Shown one piece after another: positions 42,216 to 51,067 of a stretch of 64,000 nucleotides of DNA. The notes below the pieces were generated by a model. That model was not told the origin of the DNA. It saw only the letters and a program-made list of their open reading frames with translations, and ran no database searches. Numbering within the stretch: position 1 is the first letter of the stretch; every line of letters starts with the position of its first letter. The position numbers and the translations under genes were made by a program. Origin of the DNA: Anaerohalosphaeraceae bacterium (GTDB lineage Bacteria; Planctomycetota; Phycisphaerae; Sedimentisphaerales; UBA12454); the NCBI GenBank assembly GCA_021108375.1, contig JAIORA010000042.1, positions 1 through 64,000 on the forward strand, in the 5' to 3' direction.

Positions 42216-43547
42216 ATGTTAGGTTGCCATTTAGGAAGAAATTTTCAGGTTACCGTTGCCGGCGGCTCGTACCAGGACGGCCTTAACGTAATTGTTCAGG
42301 GACACGCCCCGGGTATGAAAATTACAGAGCAGGAAATTTACGGCGATTTGCTCTTGCGTAAGCCCGGTGCCGACGAGCTAAGCTCGCCGCGAAAAGAGCC
42401 TGACCTGCCGGTAATTTATACCGGAACCAACGCCGCCGACACTGTCGAAGGTGCGCGTAATATGGGTATGACTAACGGCACGCCGTTATCGGTTCTAATC
42501 CCGAATCTCGACAGGCACTTCATTCACATTAAACAATATCAGGACACAAACCGCACCCCTCGGCCCGGCCACGCTTCATACGCATCGTTCGCCAAGTACG
42601 GCTACTGCGATGACGCTATCGGTGCCGGCCTGTTCAGCGGACGGTATTCCTCAACAATCGTCGCGGGCGGATATATCGCCAAAAGGGTACTCCAAAAATG
42701 TGGTATTGATGTTTTCAGCTACATCAAAGAAGCTGCCGGGGTAAGTTGCGGCGACATCGACTCCGCGACGGCTCTGCAATACACAGACCGCTACAAACAA
42801 ATGCGATGCGACTACGACCCGTTCTATCAGGAAATTTACGTCAAAGGCAGAATCACCCCGGAGATGCGGTTCCTGGAAAAAATGGCGGTCTTCGCTGAAA
42901 TCGAAAAGCAAATCGACGAAATTCGCGGCAAAGCACCGGAAGTAAACGGCCAGAAAATTATGGACAAATACAACGTCCATCACATCATAAACTGTCCCGA
43001 TGTCAAAGCCGCCGAGGAGATGCTTGATGCCTGCAACAAAATTACCGCCACCGGCGATTCTTCAGGCGGAATTGTCCAGGTCGTTGTAACCGGCGCTCCT
43101 GTCGGCCTCGGCGAACCGGTATTCAACAAGCTCGACGCAGAGTTGGGCAAAATGCTCGGAATCGGTGCCGTAAAGGGCGTTGAAGTCGGAGCAGGTTTTG
43201 CCGTTAAGGATATGACCGGCTCACAGTCAAACGACCAGATGAAAGCAGTCGATGACAAAGTCGTCTTCGACACCAATAACGCCGGAGGCATTACAGGCGG
43301 CCTCGCTACCGGCCAGGACATTATTGTCAAACTGGCCATCAAGCCCACCCCAACGATAGATAAACCCCAGCACACGATTGACAAATACACGCTGGAGAAC
43401 ACCGCTCTGGCGGCAATCACAAGAAGAGATCCCACCATCGTCGGCAGAATCTGGCCCGTCGCTGAGAACTACACCGCGATGGTTATACTGGATAACCTCA
43501 TCGCTCATTACGGCTATCAGACTATTAAGGAAAAATTCAGCAAGTAG
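42216..43547 (+). CDS. aroC: Divergent chorismate synthase-like protein
   Basis: 443 residues, against about 360 for usual AroC. Several family blocks survive: GAPVGLGEPVFNKLDAELGKMLGIGAVKGVEVGAGF, SNDQ, NNAGGITGGLATGQDI, and RPGHASYASFAKYG with the second conserved His. The N-terminal flavin/phosphate loop GESHG reads GGSYQDG, so its catalytic His is Tyr, and RDxRGGGRSSARET reads CDDAIGAGLFSGRYSST. About 70 extra residues lie near the centre. Position after aroA supports a role in the pathway, but the altered loop means catalysis needs proof. ATG 42216 follows AGGAG. Confidence 0.8.
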   Translation: MLGCHLGRNFQVTVAGGSYQDGLNVIVQGHAPGMKITEQEIYGDLLLRKPGADELSSPRKEPDLPVIYTGTNAADTVEGARNMGMTNGTPLSVLIPNLDRHFIHIKQYQDTNRTPRPGHASYASFAKYGYCDDAIGAGLFSGRYSSTIVAGGYIAKRVLQKCGIDVFSYIKEAAGVSCGDIDSATALQYTDRYKQMRCDYDPFYQEIYVKGRITPEMRFLEKMAVFAEIEKQIDEIRGKAPEVNGQKIMDKYNVHHIINCPDVKAAEEMLDACNKITATGDSSGGIVQVVVTGAPVGLGEPVFNKLDAELGKMLGIGAVKGVEVGAGFAVKDMTGSQSNDQMKAVDDKVVFDTNNAGGITGGLATGQDIIVKLAIKPTPTIDKPQHTIDKYTLENTALAAITRRDPTIVGRIWPVAENYTAMVILDNLIAHYGYQTIKEKFSK

Positions 43548-43643
43548 AAGCTATCCCAGAACCCTTGTTTTTGGCACTGGCAATGCCACGAGTGATGTTT
43601 ATTATGGTTTTTGGGATGAATTATAAATGTATAACGCTATAAA

Positions 43644-43676
43644 AAAAAGCCATCAGCAAAAACTGACGGCTTTTTT
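43644..43676. terminator. Bidirectional terminator between aroC and the secretin gene
   Basis: AAAAAAGCCATCAG-CAAAAA-CTGACGGCTTTTTT; U-runs on both strands; the two genes converge here. Confidence 0.85.
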
Positions 43677-43696
43677 ATTGTCGTTAATTTTAATGC

Positions 43697-46600
43697 CTAC
43701 TCAAGCGGAGCGAAGTATTCACGTTCCGACTCGTCCTGCAAAATAATTGTCGGCTTTACGAGCACAAGCAGTATATCCTGGTCTTTAACCTTGCTGCGAG
43801 TTGAAAAGAGCCTTCCAATTATCGGCAATTTTGACATACCCGGCACACCTGCCTCCATATTGACTTCGGCACCGAGTTTTTGCCCGCCGATAAGCAGCGT
43901 ACCGCCATCGGGAATACTGACCCTGGTCTGCACACGTGTTACATCACGCACAGGAAGACCAATTTTATACGCCTGGCCGGTTTCCGAGAACACATCGAAA
44001 TTTGACAACGCTGCCTTGGTGTAGTTGGTGCTTATCTGCAATATGACATATCTCTTATCAGAGCTTATCGTAGGCGTAACATTAAGAACAACGCCGCCGA
44101 CAACCGTATCGGTTTGCGGGTCTGCGATAGTACGGTTCTGCGCGGCGTTACCGGTAGTGTTTGTGGAAACGTTTTCAAAATCGTAATCGGAAACGTAAGC
44201 TGTTTCTTTCTGAACCGTTATATATGCCGACTCGCCACTGAGAACAGTAACCCTCGGAGCGGTAAGCATTTTAGCGTCTTTATGAGCCTGCGTAGCCTTG
44301 AGCAGGAACGTAAGCTGTAAATCATCAAGAGGCGAGCCATAACCCACCGAAGCCATATTCAAAGCTCCGTTTGCCAGACTTCCACCAATACTGCCAGGAA
44401 TCAATGTCGAACTTGGAGCTGTAAAACCTAAAGAATCCTGTTTAAGGACTAAATCGCCCTGAAGTTTTCCGAACTTCCCAATCGTTATATCCATATCTAT
44501 TCCGATTTCTTCAAGGAAGTTTTCCGAGACGAAAAGGAATCTGGTTTCTATTGAAACCTGCTGGCCGAGCGACTCTCGCAGGTCTTCCATAAGCAATTTA
44601 TAGATTTTTTCATGAATTTGCGGGGTCTGCAAAATAACCAGTTTGTTGCCGTGAACACTTATCGTGCCATCGCCACCATTTACGAACCAACTGTCGGGTT
44701 CTATTGTATCTTCTATCATCTGAACTATCGCACCAGAGGTAGCAAGTCTCTCCTGGCTATCGATTTCTACTCCGCTGCCCGAACCGCTGCCTCCGCCGGA
44801 ATCGAGAGTATCACTAACGGTATCCATCTCTGCTGAGAACGATGCCGGCGTACCTATCAGTTCTGTAATATCATAGGGTCTTGGCACAAGTTGAGCCGGC
44901 AGAGATTCTTTAGTAGCGATTGTTATAACGCCATCTTCTACCGCATAATCGATTTTAACAATACCGCCCGAAACGGAATCCAAAAGCTCTTTAAGCCCTT
45001 TGCCCAGAGAAATACCGTTTATACCCCTGGTTCCAATCACGGTATCTGGTTCTATATAGCCATTTTCCTCAAGGTCGCGCCATCTGACAGTAATTTTCAG
45101 TGGCGGGTCAACCGCGGTTCTTATAATTTCGATAGCCTCATCAAGTACCGTATCAGGCCCAAGTGCTGAAAGGTCCACAAGCGTCTCAAGCTGCTTATAT
45201 ACTGCCACATCTGCCGGAGCTATCCCGCTCATAGCCTTACGGCTTCTTTTGGCGGTTATATCCTGCCAGTTCCTTGGATAGGTCATCAACTCAGCGTGTG
45301 GAATCATCGAAACCTGATTATCATAAAACAGGTCCTGCTCCTCTCGACCGATTTCTCTTTTAACTTCAAGCTGCCTGCGAAGATTCAGAATATCTTCAAG
45401 CATTTGCTTATTCCTGGCGGCCTGTTTATTCGTCGGGTCTATTGCAAGCAATGTCTCCACCTGGCCAAGAGCCTCTTCATACCTCTGCTGCTCTTGATAT
45501 TCCTGAGAGTGGGCCATCAAATCTTCAATTCTCTTTTGGCGGTCGGTTGCCTGCTGAGCTCGCAATCTTTCCTGCGAAGTCTTGGCTTCCAACCTGGTAA
45601 TCTCCGCCTTTTGGGACTCGATTTCCTGCTGTTTTACAGCCATTTCGTTTTTAAGCTGGCCAAGGGTCGCGATATATTCCGCATACACACTTTCACCGAG
45701 CAGAAGTTTGTTCTTTTCGACAATACCGCCAGCACGCGAAAGCTCGTCTTTTGCCTTGGCAAACTCTTCTTTGGCGGCATACTCTTTGGCTTTGGCTATT
45801 GCGTCATCGACCACTGCCTTGGTATATCCCTGCTGAATCCGCTGTTTCTGCTGGATAACGTCAATATAGCTCTCTTTGGCATCATCACGGCTTTGCTGAA
45901 CAAGTGAATCGTCAATATCAAAATCAACACTCCCCAGAGTATCTGAAACAGGCTCAACCACTTCAATTTCTTCAACCAGATAAGTCTCAGTCGGAACTTC
46001 AAACGTCGCGACTTCTATCTGCTGAGGTTGTGAATCAACGGGAATTTCGATATACTGTGTCCTGTCAATCATCGCAATATCCGCTGTGCTGACTGGTACG
46101 AACTCAACATAACTTTGGTCTGTCGGCACAATCGCGGTAGTAGTCTGACCGCCTGTAATGTACTGCTGATTTATCGCTGCACCGGTAGGTGAGTCTATGT
46201 AAATGACTTCCGGCTCCTGCACAACAGGAGTCTGCTGGTATTGGTAATACTGTTGCGGGGTTGCCGGAACAACCGGTACTTCCTGATATTGCTGTTGAGG
46301 CTGAACAACGGGAATCTCCTGATATTGCTGCGAGGTTGCCGGAACAACCGGTACTTCTTGATATTGCTGCCGAGGCTGAACAACGGGAACCGCCTGCTGA
46401 ATAATCTCGACTGGCCGAGCCGCAACGTCCGAGGCCCTGACCTTCGACAAAAGCGTGCTAAGCTTGCTCGAATCAGCAATGCTCAGATAGTCCTTATATT
46501 TTTCAGCTTTGCTCAGGCTGATAAATGCACTGTCGTACATTCCCCTGCGATACTGTTCGTAGCCTATCTCAAGAAGCTGTTTGCCCGTCTGCCTGAGAGC

Positions 46601-46723
46601 CTGAAGCCGATAGCTCTCATCATTTGCCGCCCGCAAATCGACTATCGACAAAAGCGAGACGAACACAAGAATCAGAAGCAATAACTTTCCGAAAGAAGCT
46701 GTTCTTTGTCTAATCATATTCAT
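43697..46723 (-). CDS. Secretin-domain protein (GspD/PilQ superfamily), planctomycete type
   Basis: 1,008 residues. Signal peptide (LLLLILVFVSLLSIVDLRAA). Residues about 110-165 hold repeats of QQYQEVPVVPAT type (25-residue period, DNA 46263 and 46338). About 290-450 is a coiled-coil/TPR-like region with EEALGQVETLLAIDPTNKQAARN. The C-terminal 250 residues are the secretin domain: SIETRFLFVSENFLEEIGI, LTAPRVTVLSGESAYITVQ, LPVRDVTRVQTRVSIPDGGTLLIGG and VPGMSKLPIIGRLFSTRSK. Such pores belong to type II secretion or type IV pili. No other pilus or T2SS gene is adjacent. Monocistronic, convergent with aroC. Confidence 0.88.
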   Translation of the reverse strand: MNMIRQRTASFGKLLLLILVFVSLLSIVDLRAANDESYRLQALRQTGKQLLEIGYEQYRRGMYDSAFISLSKAEKYKDYLSIADSSKLSTLLSKVRASDVAARPVEIIQQAVPVVQPRQQYQEVPVVPATSQQYQEIPVVQPQQQYQEVPVVPATPQQYYQYQQTPVVQEPEVIYIDSPTGAAINQQYITGGQTTTAIVPTDQSYVEFVPVSTADIAMIDRTQYIEIPVDSQPQQIEVATFEVPTETYLVEEIEVVEPVSDTLGSVDFDIDDSLVQQSRDDAKESYIDVIQQKQRIQQGYTKAVVDDAIAKAKEYAAKEEFAKAKDELSRAGGIVEKNKLLLGESVYAEYIATLGQLKNEMAVKQQEIESQKAEITRLEAKTSQERLRAQQATDRQKRIEDLMAHSQEYQEQQRYEEALGQVETLLAIDPTNKQAARNKQMLEDILNLRRQLEVKREIGREEQDLFYDNQVSMIPHAELMTYPRNWQDITAKRSRKAMSGIAPADVAVYKQLETLVDLSALGPDTVLDEAIEIIRTAVDPPLKITVRWRDLEENGYIEPDTVIGTRGINGISLGKGLKELLDSVSGGIVKIDYAVEDGVITIATKESLPAQLVPRPYDITELIGTPASFSAEMDTVSDTLDSGGGSGSGSGVEIDSQERLATSGAIVQMIEDTIEPDSWFVNGGDGTISVHGNKLVILQTPQIHEKIYKLLMEDLRESLGQQVSIETRFLFVSENFLEEIGIDMDITIGKFGKLQGDLVLKQDSLGFTAPSSTLIPGSIGGSLANGALNMASVGYGSPLDDLQLTFLLKATQAHKDAKMLTAPRVTVLSGESAYITVQKETAYVSDYDFENVSTNTTGNAAQNRTIADPQTDTVVGGVVLNVTPTISSDKRYVILQISTNYTKAALSNFDVFSETGQAYKIGLPVRDVTRVQTRVSIPDGGTLLIGGQKLGAEVNMEAGVPGMSKLPIIGRLFSTRSKVKDQDILLVLVKPTIILQDESEREYFAPLE

Positions 46724-47071
46724 AAACCTTTTATGTAGAGCCCACCAATAAAATCTGTCAAAGGCCGCAATTAGCGTCTGTGTTTATACAACCGTTCGGT
46801 ACAGCGTAACTTATGCAATCTACGACCATTACTGAGATTGCCCATTTTAACAAAAAAATCAGGGCTGTTCAAGCTAATTATCCACAAAAACCTAATCACT
46901 GGCTGACCTTTTTTCAGATTGCTTTTTAATGCACTTATGCAGTATTATTATCGGTAATAATCATCGGTTCAGAACAATTTATTGTAGAGTAAAAAACGCA
47001 AAACCAGCCGATTTTTCGGCTTTTTCTGAATTTCCGGCAAATTATGACAAATAGATAAGAGAACTGAAGTT
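46724..47071. other. Intergenic region with possible secretin promoter
   Basis: Divergent spacer of 348 bases between the secretin and tsaB genes. On the minus strand TTGACA (46756-46761) and CTACAT (46733-46738) with 17-base spacing could be a promoter, giving a start only a few bases before the secretin ATG. No repeat family or gene is seen in the rest. Confidence 0.35.
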
Positions 47072-47794
47072 ATGCAAAATAAAGCAGTTACAAAAAACAT
47101 TACAGCTATTGCGCTGGAAACATCAGGAAGGCTCGGCTCGGTTGCGATAGGCCAAGGCGGGATCTTATCGGACCAAAAATCATTTTCCGCCCCAATGCGA
47201 CACAGCGCAGAGCTTTTTGACTGTCTTGTTGAGCTTTTGTCAAAAATCGAAAAAAAACCTTCCCAAATTGACCATATTTATATTTCTGTCGGGCCGGGCA
47301 GTTTTACCGGTATTCGGATTTCGGTCGCTTGTGCCAAGGCAATGGCTCTTGCCTGCGATGCCAAAATCGTCGCTGTCAGTACTGCCGCTGCGCTGGCTGA
47401 GAACGTTGAAGATGAATCAATTAAAAGAATTGGCACAATAATTGACGCAAAAAGAGGACAGTTTTTTACCGCAGTTTTTGAGAAAAAAAATTCTCTCTGG
47501 CAAAAAATTGTGAATGACTCCCTTACAACTGCCGAACAGTTTAAACAAAGCATTGATGCCGAACCCATCAGTTTGATTGGCGAGGGACTAGTTTATTATG
47601 CTGATAAATTTGCGACAGATAAAATAAAAGTGCTTGATGAAAAGTATTGGCACAGCCGTGCTGCCAACATTTTCAAGCTCGGCAGCCAAATGGCTTTGGA
47701 AAATAAATTTACTTCGCCCGAATTACTTTTGCCGTTTTATATGCGCAAAACTCAAGCCGAGAAAAACTGGGAAAAGAAAAACAAGGCCGTTTAG
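47072..47794 (+). CDS. tsaB: tRNA threonylcarbamoyladenosine synthesis protein TsaB
   Basis: Partner of TsaD in making t6A on tRNAs that read ANN codons. 240 residues with the ASKHA start IALETSGRLGSVAIG, PMRHSAELFDCLVELL, and YISVGPGSFTGIRISVACAKAMALA. The last residues carry MRKTQAEKNWEKK. It is not a protease: TsaB lacks the metal histidines of TsaD. Its 3' end overlaps the winged-helix gene by four bases, tail to tail. Confidence 0.92.
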   Translation: MQNKAVTKNITAIALETSGRLGSVAIGQGGILSDQKSFSAPMRHSAELFDCLVELLSKIEKKPSQIDHIYISVGPGSFTGIRISVACAKAMALACDAKIVAVSTAAALAENVEDESIKRIGTIIDAKRGQFFTAVFEKKNSLWQKIVNDSLTTAEQFKQSIDAEPISLIGEGLVYYADKFATDKIKVLDEKYWHSRAANIFKLGSQMALENKFTSPELLLPFYMRKTQAEKNWEKKNKAV

Positions 47795-48090
47795 TCAGAA
47801 TTAACCATTCCCTCAAGCCTGCTAATTAGGTTTCGCACAGCTTTTTGGCCTTTGCTGGTAATCATACAAAATGTTTTTGGCTTGCGACCAACAAAAACCT
47901 TTTCGACTTTTATATAGCCCGCCTCTTCCAATTTGCGAATCTGGACACTAAGATTGCCATCAGATAGGTTGAGAGTATTTCGCAGATATGTGAACTCTAA
48001 TTTATCGCCACCGATAAGGGCAGATATTATCCCTAAGCGAGTTTTCGATAATATCAACTCATCGAATTTGGGCTTCTCAGGCTTAGGCAT
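47791..48090 (-). CDS. Winged-helix transcriptional regulator (HTH_34 type)
   Basis: 99 residues. A single winged helix: LSKTRLGIISALIGGDKLEFTYLRNTLNLSDGNLSVQIRKLEEAGYIKVEKVFVGRKPKTFCMITSKGQKAV, the HTH_34/MarR-like pattern with no sensor domain. Such small regulators commonly control an adjacent membrane gene. Its start overlaps the end of the upstream membrane gene by eight bases, so it is the last gene in a three-gene operon and may repress it. Confidence 0.88.
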   Translation of the reverse strand: MPKPEKPKFDELILSKTRLGIISALIGGDKLEFTYLRNTLNLSDGNLSVQIRKLEEAGYIKVEKVFVGRKPKTFCMITSKGQKAVRNLISRLEGMVNSD

Positions 48091-48736
48091 TTTCTTTTTC
48101 CTGTTTGCGATAATTCCTTTGTATGATAATTGCTGGTATAATCAGCCCCATCCCTGTTGCCAAGCCAAGGATGATATAGCTGTAATCTTTTATAAAAAAT
48201 GCTAACAATAATCCTATATAGATTAACATTCCGCCATAAAGCCCTTCTTTTTTTGAAGAGAAAATACCGGTTATGCTTAGAGCAATGCTGAATAATATCG
48301 CAAAGAGAAACCCTGGGTCTCCGGCACAATAATTATTGAACACTGTGCCCAGTATATTCCATGTAAGCCCGTGCAATACCATGATAATTATCCATGCCCA
48401 TAAAGCTTGTTTTTTTATAAGAGGAACAAAGCCAGCTTTTTTTTCACGTCTGTTTATGAAACAAAGCGAAATTAAAATATAGCTGAGTCCAACTGTCATC
48501 AGAGAAAGAAAAAATGGCAAAATCCACTTAAAAAGTTGAAATTCTACCATGAAATGTATTACAGGGTAACAAATCAAACAAATTACCCCCCACATAATAA
48601 AAGTGTGAGTGTCGGGGTTGAACTGTTTATAGTTTTTCTCTATTGCCAATCGCATGAACTTCACATCATCTGAGGTAATTTTACCGTTTTCGTTTTTTTC
48701 AACATCTGATTTTGGTTCTAAATTTTCATCTTTCAT
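48083..48736 (-). CDS. Membrane protein, paralogue B of a tandem pair
   Basis: 217 residues. A charged cytosolic N-terminus contains the shared motif ITSDDVKFMRLAIEKNYKQFNPD, followed by six membrane helices (starting FIMWGVICLICYPVIHFM). The C-terminal tail LIIPAIIIQRNYRKQEKENA is also conserved in its neighbour. No known family motif is recognised. It follows paralogue A with an 11-base overlap and precedes a winged-helix regulator. Confidence 0.8.
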   Translation of the reverse strand: MKDENLEPKSDVEKNENGKITSDDVKFMRLAIEKNYKQFNPDTHTFIMWGVICLICYPVIHFMVEFQLFKWILPFFLSLMTVGLSYILISLCFINRREKKAGFVPLIKKQALWAWIIIMVLHGLTWNILGTVFNNYCAGDPGFLFAILFSIALSITGIFSSKKEGLYGGMLIYIGLLLAFFIKDYSYIILGLATGMGLIIPAIIIQRNYRKQEKENA

Positions 48737-49364
48737 AGTTTTTCTCCTGTTTGCGGTAATTTTTCTGGGCGATTATTGCAGGGATAATACAGGCAAGACC
48801 AGTTACAACCCCTAATATGTAATAGGCATAAGGTTCTGTAAAATAAGCTGCTATTATACCGGCAAATATCGCTATTCCACCATACAACCATTCTCTGGAA
48901 TATAATATTCCCATCATAGAAAAAGCGATACCATAAATTGCAGTCCAGAGAAAACCAAAGCCACCAATGTGATCTTTGAATAATCCCAGATATGTCCAGA
49001 GGATTCCATTTGCAAGTAAAATGAACCATATCCAATAGATCTGCTTTGATAATTTTGAAATTAAACCAGCCTTTCTCTCACGCATAGTTGCCTTGGCACC
49101 AAAGTAGATCGCAACACAAAAACTTATTGCAAGCAATAGCAAGTATATAGGCCATTTCCAAATGTCAAGCTGACGTGTTTTCAAAAAATATGCCGCTGGA
49201 AAGCCAATCATAATAATCAATCCCCAGACAATCATTATTGGCCAACCGGGATCAATTTTTCTACACGTATTCTCTATCACTGAACGTATAAGCTTAACAT
49301 CATCTGCAGAAATGCTGCTCGAGCAGTTTTTTTCACTTTCGGATTTTAAATCCTTGTTTTCCAT
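48726..49364 (-). CDS. Membrane protein, paralogue A of a tandem pair
   Basis: 212 residues with the same plan as its neighbour: ISADDVKLIRSVIENTCRKIDPG, six membrane helices (starting MIVWGLIIMIGFPAAYFL), and the tail CIIPAIIAQKNYRKQEKNYE. The first DVK(L/F)(I/M)R motif and the basic tail NYRKQEK are the best-conserved parts of the pair. I chose the second ATG (49364), eight bases after GGGAG. The operon continues with paralogue B and the regulator. Confidence 0.8.
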   Translation of the reverse strand: MENKDLKSESEKNCSSSISADDVKLIRSVIENTCRKIDPGWPIMIVWGLIIMIGFPAAYFLKTRQLDIWKWPIYLLLLAISFCVAIYFGAKATMRERKAGLISKLSKQIYWIWFILLANGILWTYLGLFKDHIGGFGFLWTAIYGIAFSMMGILYSREWLYGGIAIFAGIIAAYFTEPYAYYILGVVTGLACIIPAIIAQKNYRKQEKNYER

Positions 49365-49370
49365 AGTCAT

Positions 49371-49626
49371 TTCTCCCTTTTTAGCAAAGTACTTTATTTA
49401 ATAAAGTATAATTTAACAAAATCAAACTTTTCTGTCAATGACTTTTTTATAAATTTTGATAAACAGGATGTTTTTTAAGCGACAATTTGCGTAACAACTT
49501 ATAAAAAAAATGGTTATAGAAAATTGCCCTTCGCAATTAATACGGAAAATCTCCCATCTTGTCATTCCCGCGAAAGCGGGAATCCATTTTTTTTGTATCT
49601 TGTTTTTTAATCTGTGTAATCAGCGT
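49371..49626. other. Intergenic region with one REP-like unit
   Basis: AT-rich upstream of the membrane-protein operon; the TAAAGTATAATTTAAC stretch at 49398-49415 may contain its promoter. REP-like unit at 49561. 49600-49650 resembles the ATCTGTGTAATCAGCG repeat phrases. Confidence 0.4.
49561..49586 (+). repeat. REP-like hairpin unit (consensus copy)
   Basis: GTCATTCCCGCGAAAGCGGG followed by AATCCA; perfect stem ATTCCCGC/GCGGGAAT. Confidence 0.85.
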
Positions 49627-51033
49627 TTAAATAATCCGTGTTAATCTGTCTAATAATTCCCCAAACAGCGTCAGGGCTGATACTTTTGTGATTTGAACAT
49701 GGCAGAACCGTCCTGCTAACTCGATATGCCCATTAAAAACCACGATGCGGTCTGTCGCAGTTCTGGCAATAAGTTGCGGCAAACCGCTGTTTTCAGCCCT
49801 ATTAAGATGACTTTTCTTGCTCAGCCCCTCTACAAGAACCTTGACTTTAGCCCCAACCAAGGCCTCGTTTAGCTTAAGGCTGATTTTTTCCTGCACGGCC
49901 AAAAGCTCGATATTCCTCTGCTTTTTAATCTCTGCCGGCACAGTATCGCCGAGTTTCTCATCCGCACGAGTACCCGGCCGGGGCGAATACTTGAACACAA
50001 AACAATTTTTATACTCAACTTTTTTAACCAGCTCGACAGTCGTGGCGAAATCCTCATCTGTCTCACCCGGAAAACCCACGATAAAATCGCCCGCAATCGC
50101 TATCCCCGGCACGATTGCCTTTGCCTTTTCGATAAGCGAAATATAATCGCTGCTTGTGTACCCTCGATTCATCGCTTTGAGTATCCTGTCCGAGCCGCTT
50201 TGGGCTGGAACGTGCAGATACGGACAAACTTTCGGCAGCTTCGCCATCGCTCTGAAAATTTTCTCGTCAAAATCTTTCGGATGGCCGGTAACGAATCTTA
50301 TCCATTCAATGCCGTCAATTTCGCTAACCATTTCCAATAGCTCGGCAAGGCCGTAAGAATTTTCACCAGTCTCATAACGATACGAATTAACCGTCTGGCC
50401 CAAAAGCGTAACCTGCTTTACACCGCTGGCAGCTAATTTCTTAATCTGGGCAATAATCGCTGAGGGTGGCCGAGAAGTTTCCGGCCCGCGTACGTAAGGC
50501 ACGATGCAGTAAGTGCAAAAATTGTTACATCCCCTCATAATCCGCACAAACGCCTGCGATGGCAACCGTTCCTGCGGCCTATCATAAGCAAGCTCGAAAT
50601 CGTCTAACCTTTCGGAGAGCTCCGGCTGCGGCCTTGACCGAATATTCTCGGTAACCGCAATACTACCGACCTTACTTTCGAGTGTATCGGCCACCATATC
50701 AACAAGTTGCGGAATTTGTGCCGGGGCGCAAACGATATTAACCGCTTCGTGGTTGAGCAATTCAGCACCGAGCCTCTGAGCCATACACCCGAAAACCGCA
50801 ACAACAATTTCGGGCCGAGACTCTTTGATATGTTTTAGTTGTCCAAGTAGCGAAAAAACTCGTTCCTCTGCGCCTCCGCGCACCGAGCAGGTGTTGATAA
50901 GAACTGCATCTGCCTCGCTGGCAGTGTCTGTCAATTTATAACCAGCGCTGGCGAACGCGTTTTCGACAAGATTGCTGTCGAGCTTATTCATTTGGCAGCC
51001 GAAACTGCGCAAGTGTACTTTTGGATTACTCAT
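49627..51033 (-). CDS. miaB: tRNA-2-methylthio-N6-dimethylallyladenosine synthase
   Basis: Radical-SAM methylthiotransferase that modifies A37 of tRNAs reading UNN codons. 468 residues. UPF0004 domain with first cluster cysteines (RSFGCQMNKLDSN, NTCSVRGGAEERV, FGCMAQR), radical SAM motif RGCNNFCTYCIVPYVRGPE, and a C-terminal TRAM domain (about 400-465). The middle has YLHVPAQSGSDRILKAMNRGYT and GFPGETDEDFATT. Monocistronic, upstream of it the fused permease gene on the same strand. Confidence 0.94.
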   Translation of the reverse strand: MSNPKVHLRSFGCQMNKLDSNLVENAFASAGYKLTDTASEADAVLINTCSVRGGAEERVFSLLGQLKHIKESRPEIVVAVFGCMAQRLGAELLNHEAVNIVCAPAQIPQLVDMVADTLESKVGSIAVTENIRSRPQPELSERLDDFELAYDRPQERLPSQAFVRIMRGCNNFCTYCIVPYVRGPETSRPPSAIIAQIKKLAASGVKQVTLLGQTVNSYRYETGENSYGLAELLEMVSEIDGIEWIRFVTGHPKDFDEKIFRAMAKLPKVCPYLHVPAQSGSDRILKAMNRGYTSSDYISLIEKAKAIVPGIAIAGDFIVGFPGETDEDFATTVELVKKVEYKNCFVFKYSPRPGTRADEKLGDTVPAEIKKQRNIELLAVQEKISLKLNEALVGAKVKVLVEGLSKKSHLNRAENSGLPQLIARTATDRIVVFNGHIELAGRFCHVQITKVSALTLFGELLDRLTRII

Positions 51034-51067
51034 AGACCGAATATACTACAACAGGCCAGCAAAAAAA

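Noticed and set aside
46733-46761. Promoter for the secretin gene
   Set aside because: TTGACA with 17-base spacing is good but CTACAT is a weak -10 and the start would leave almost no leader; listed only as a possibility in the intergenic entry.
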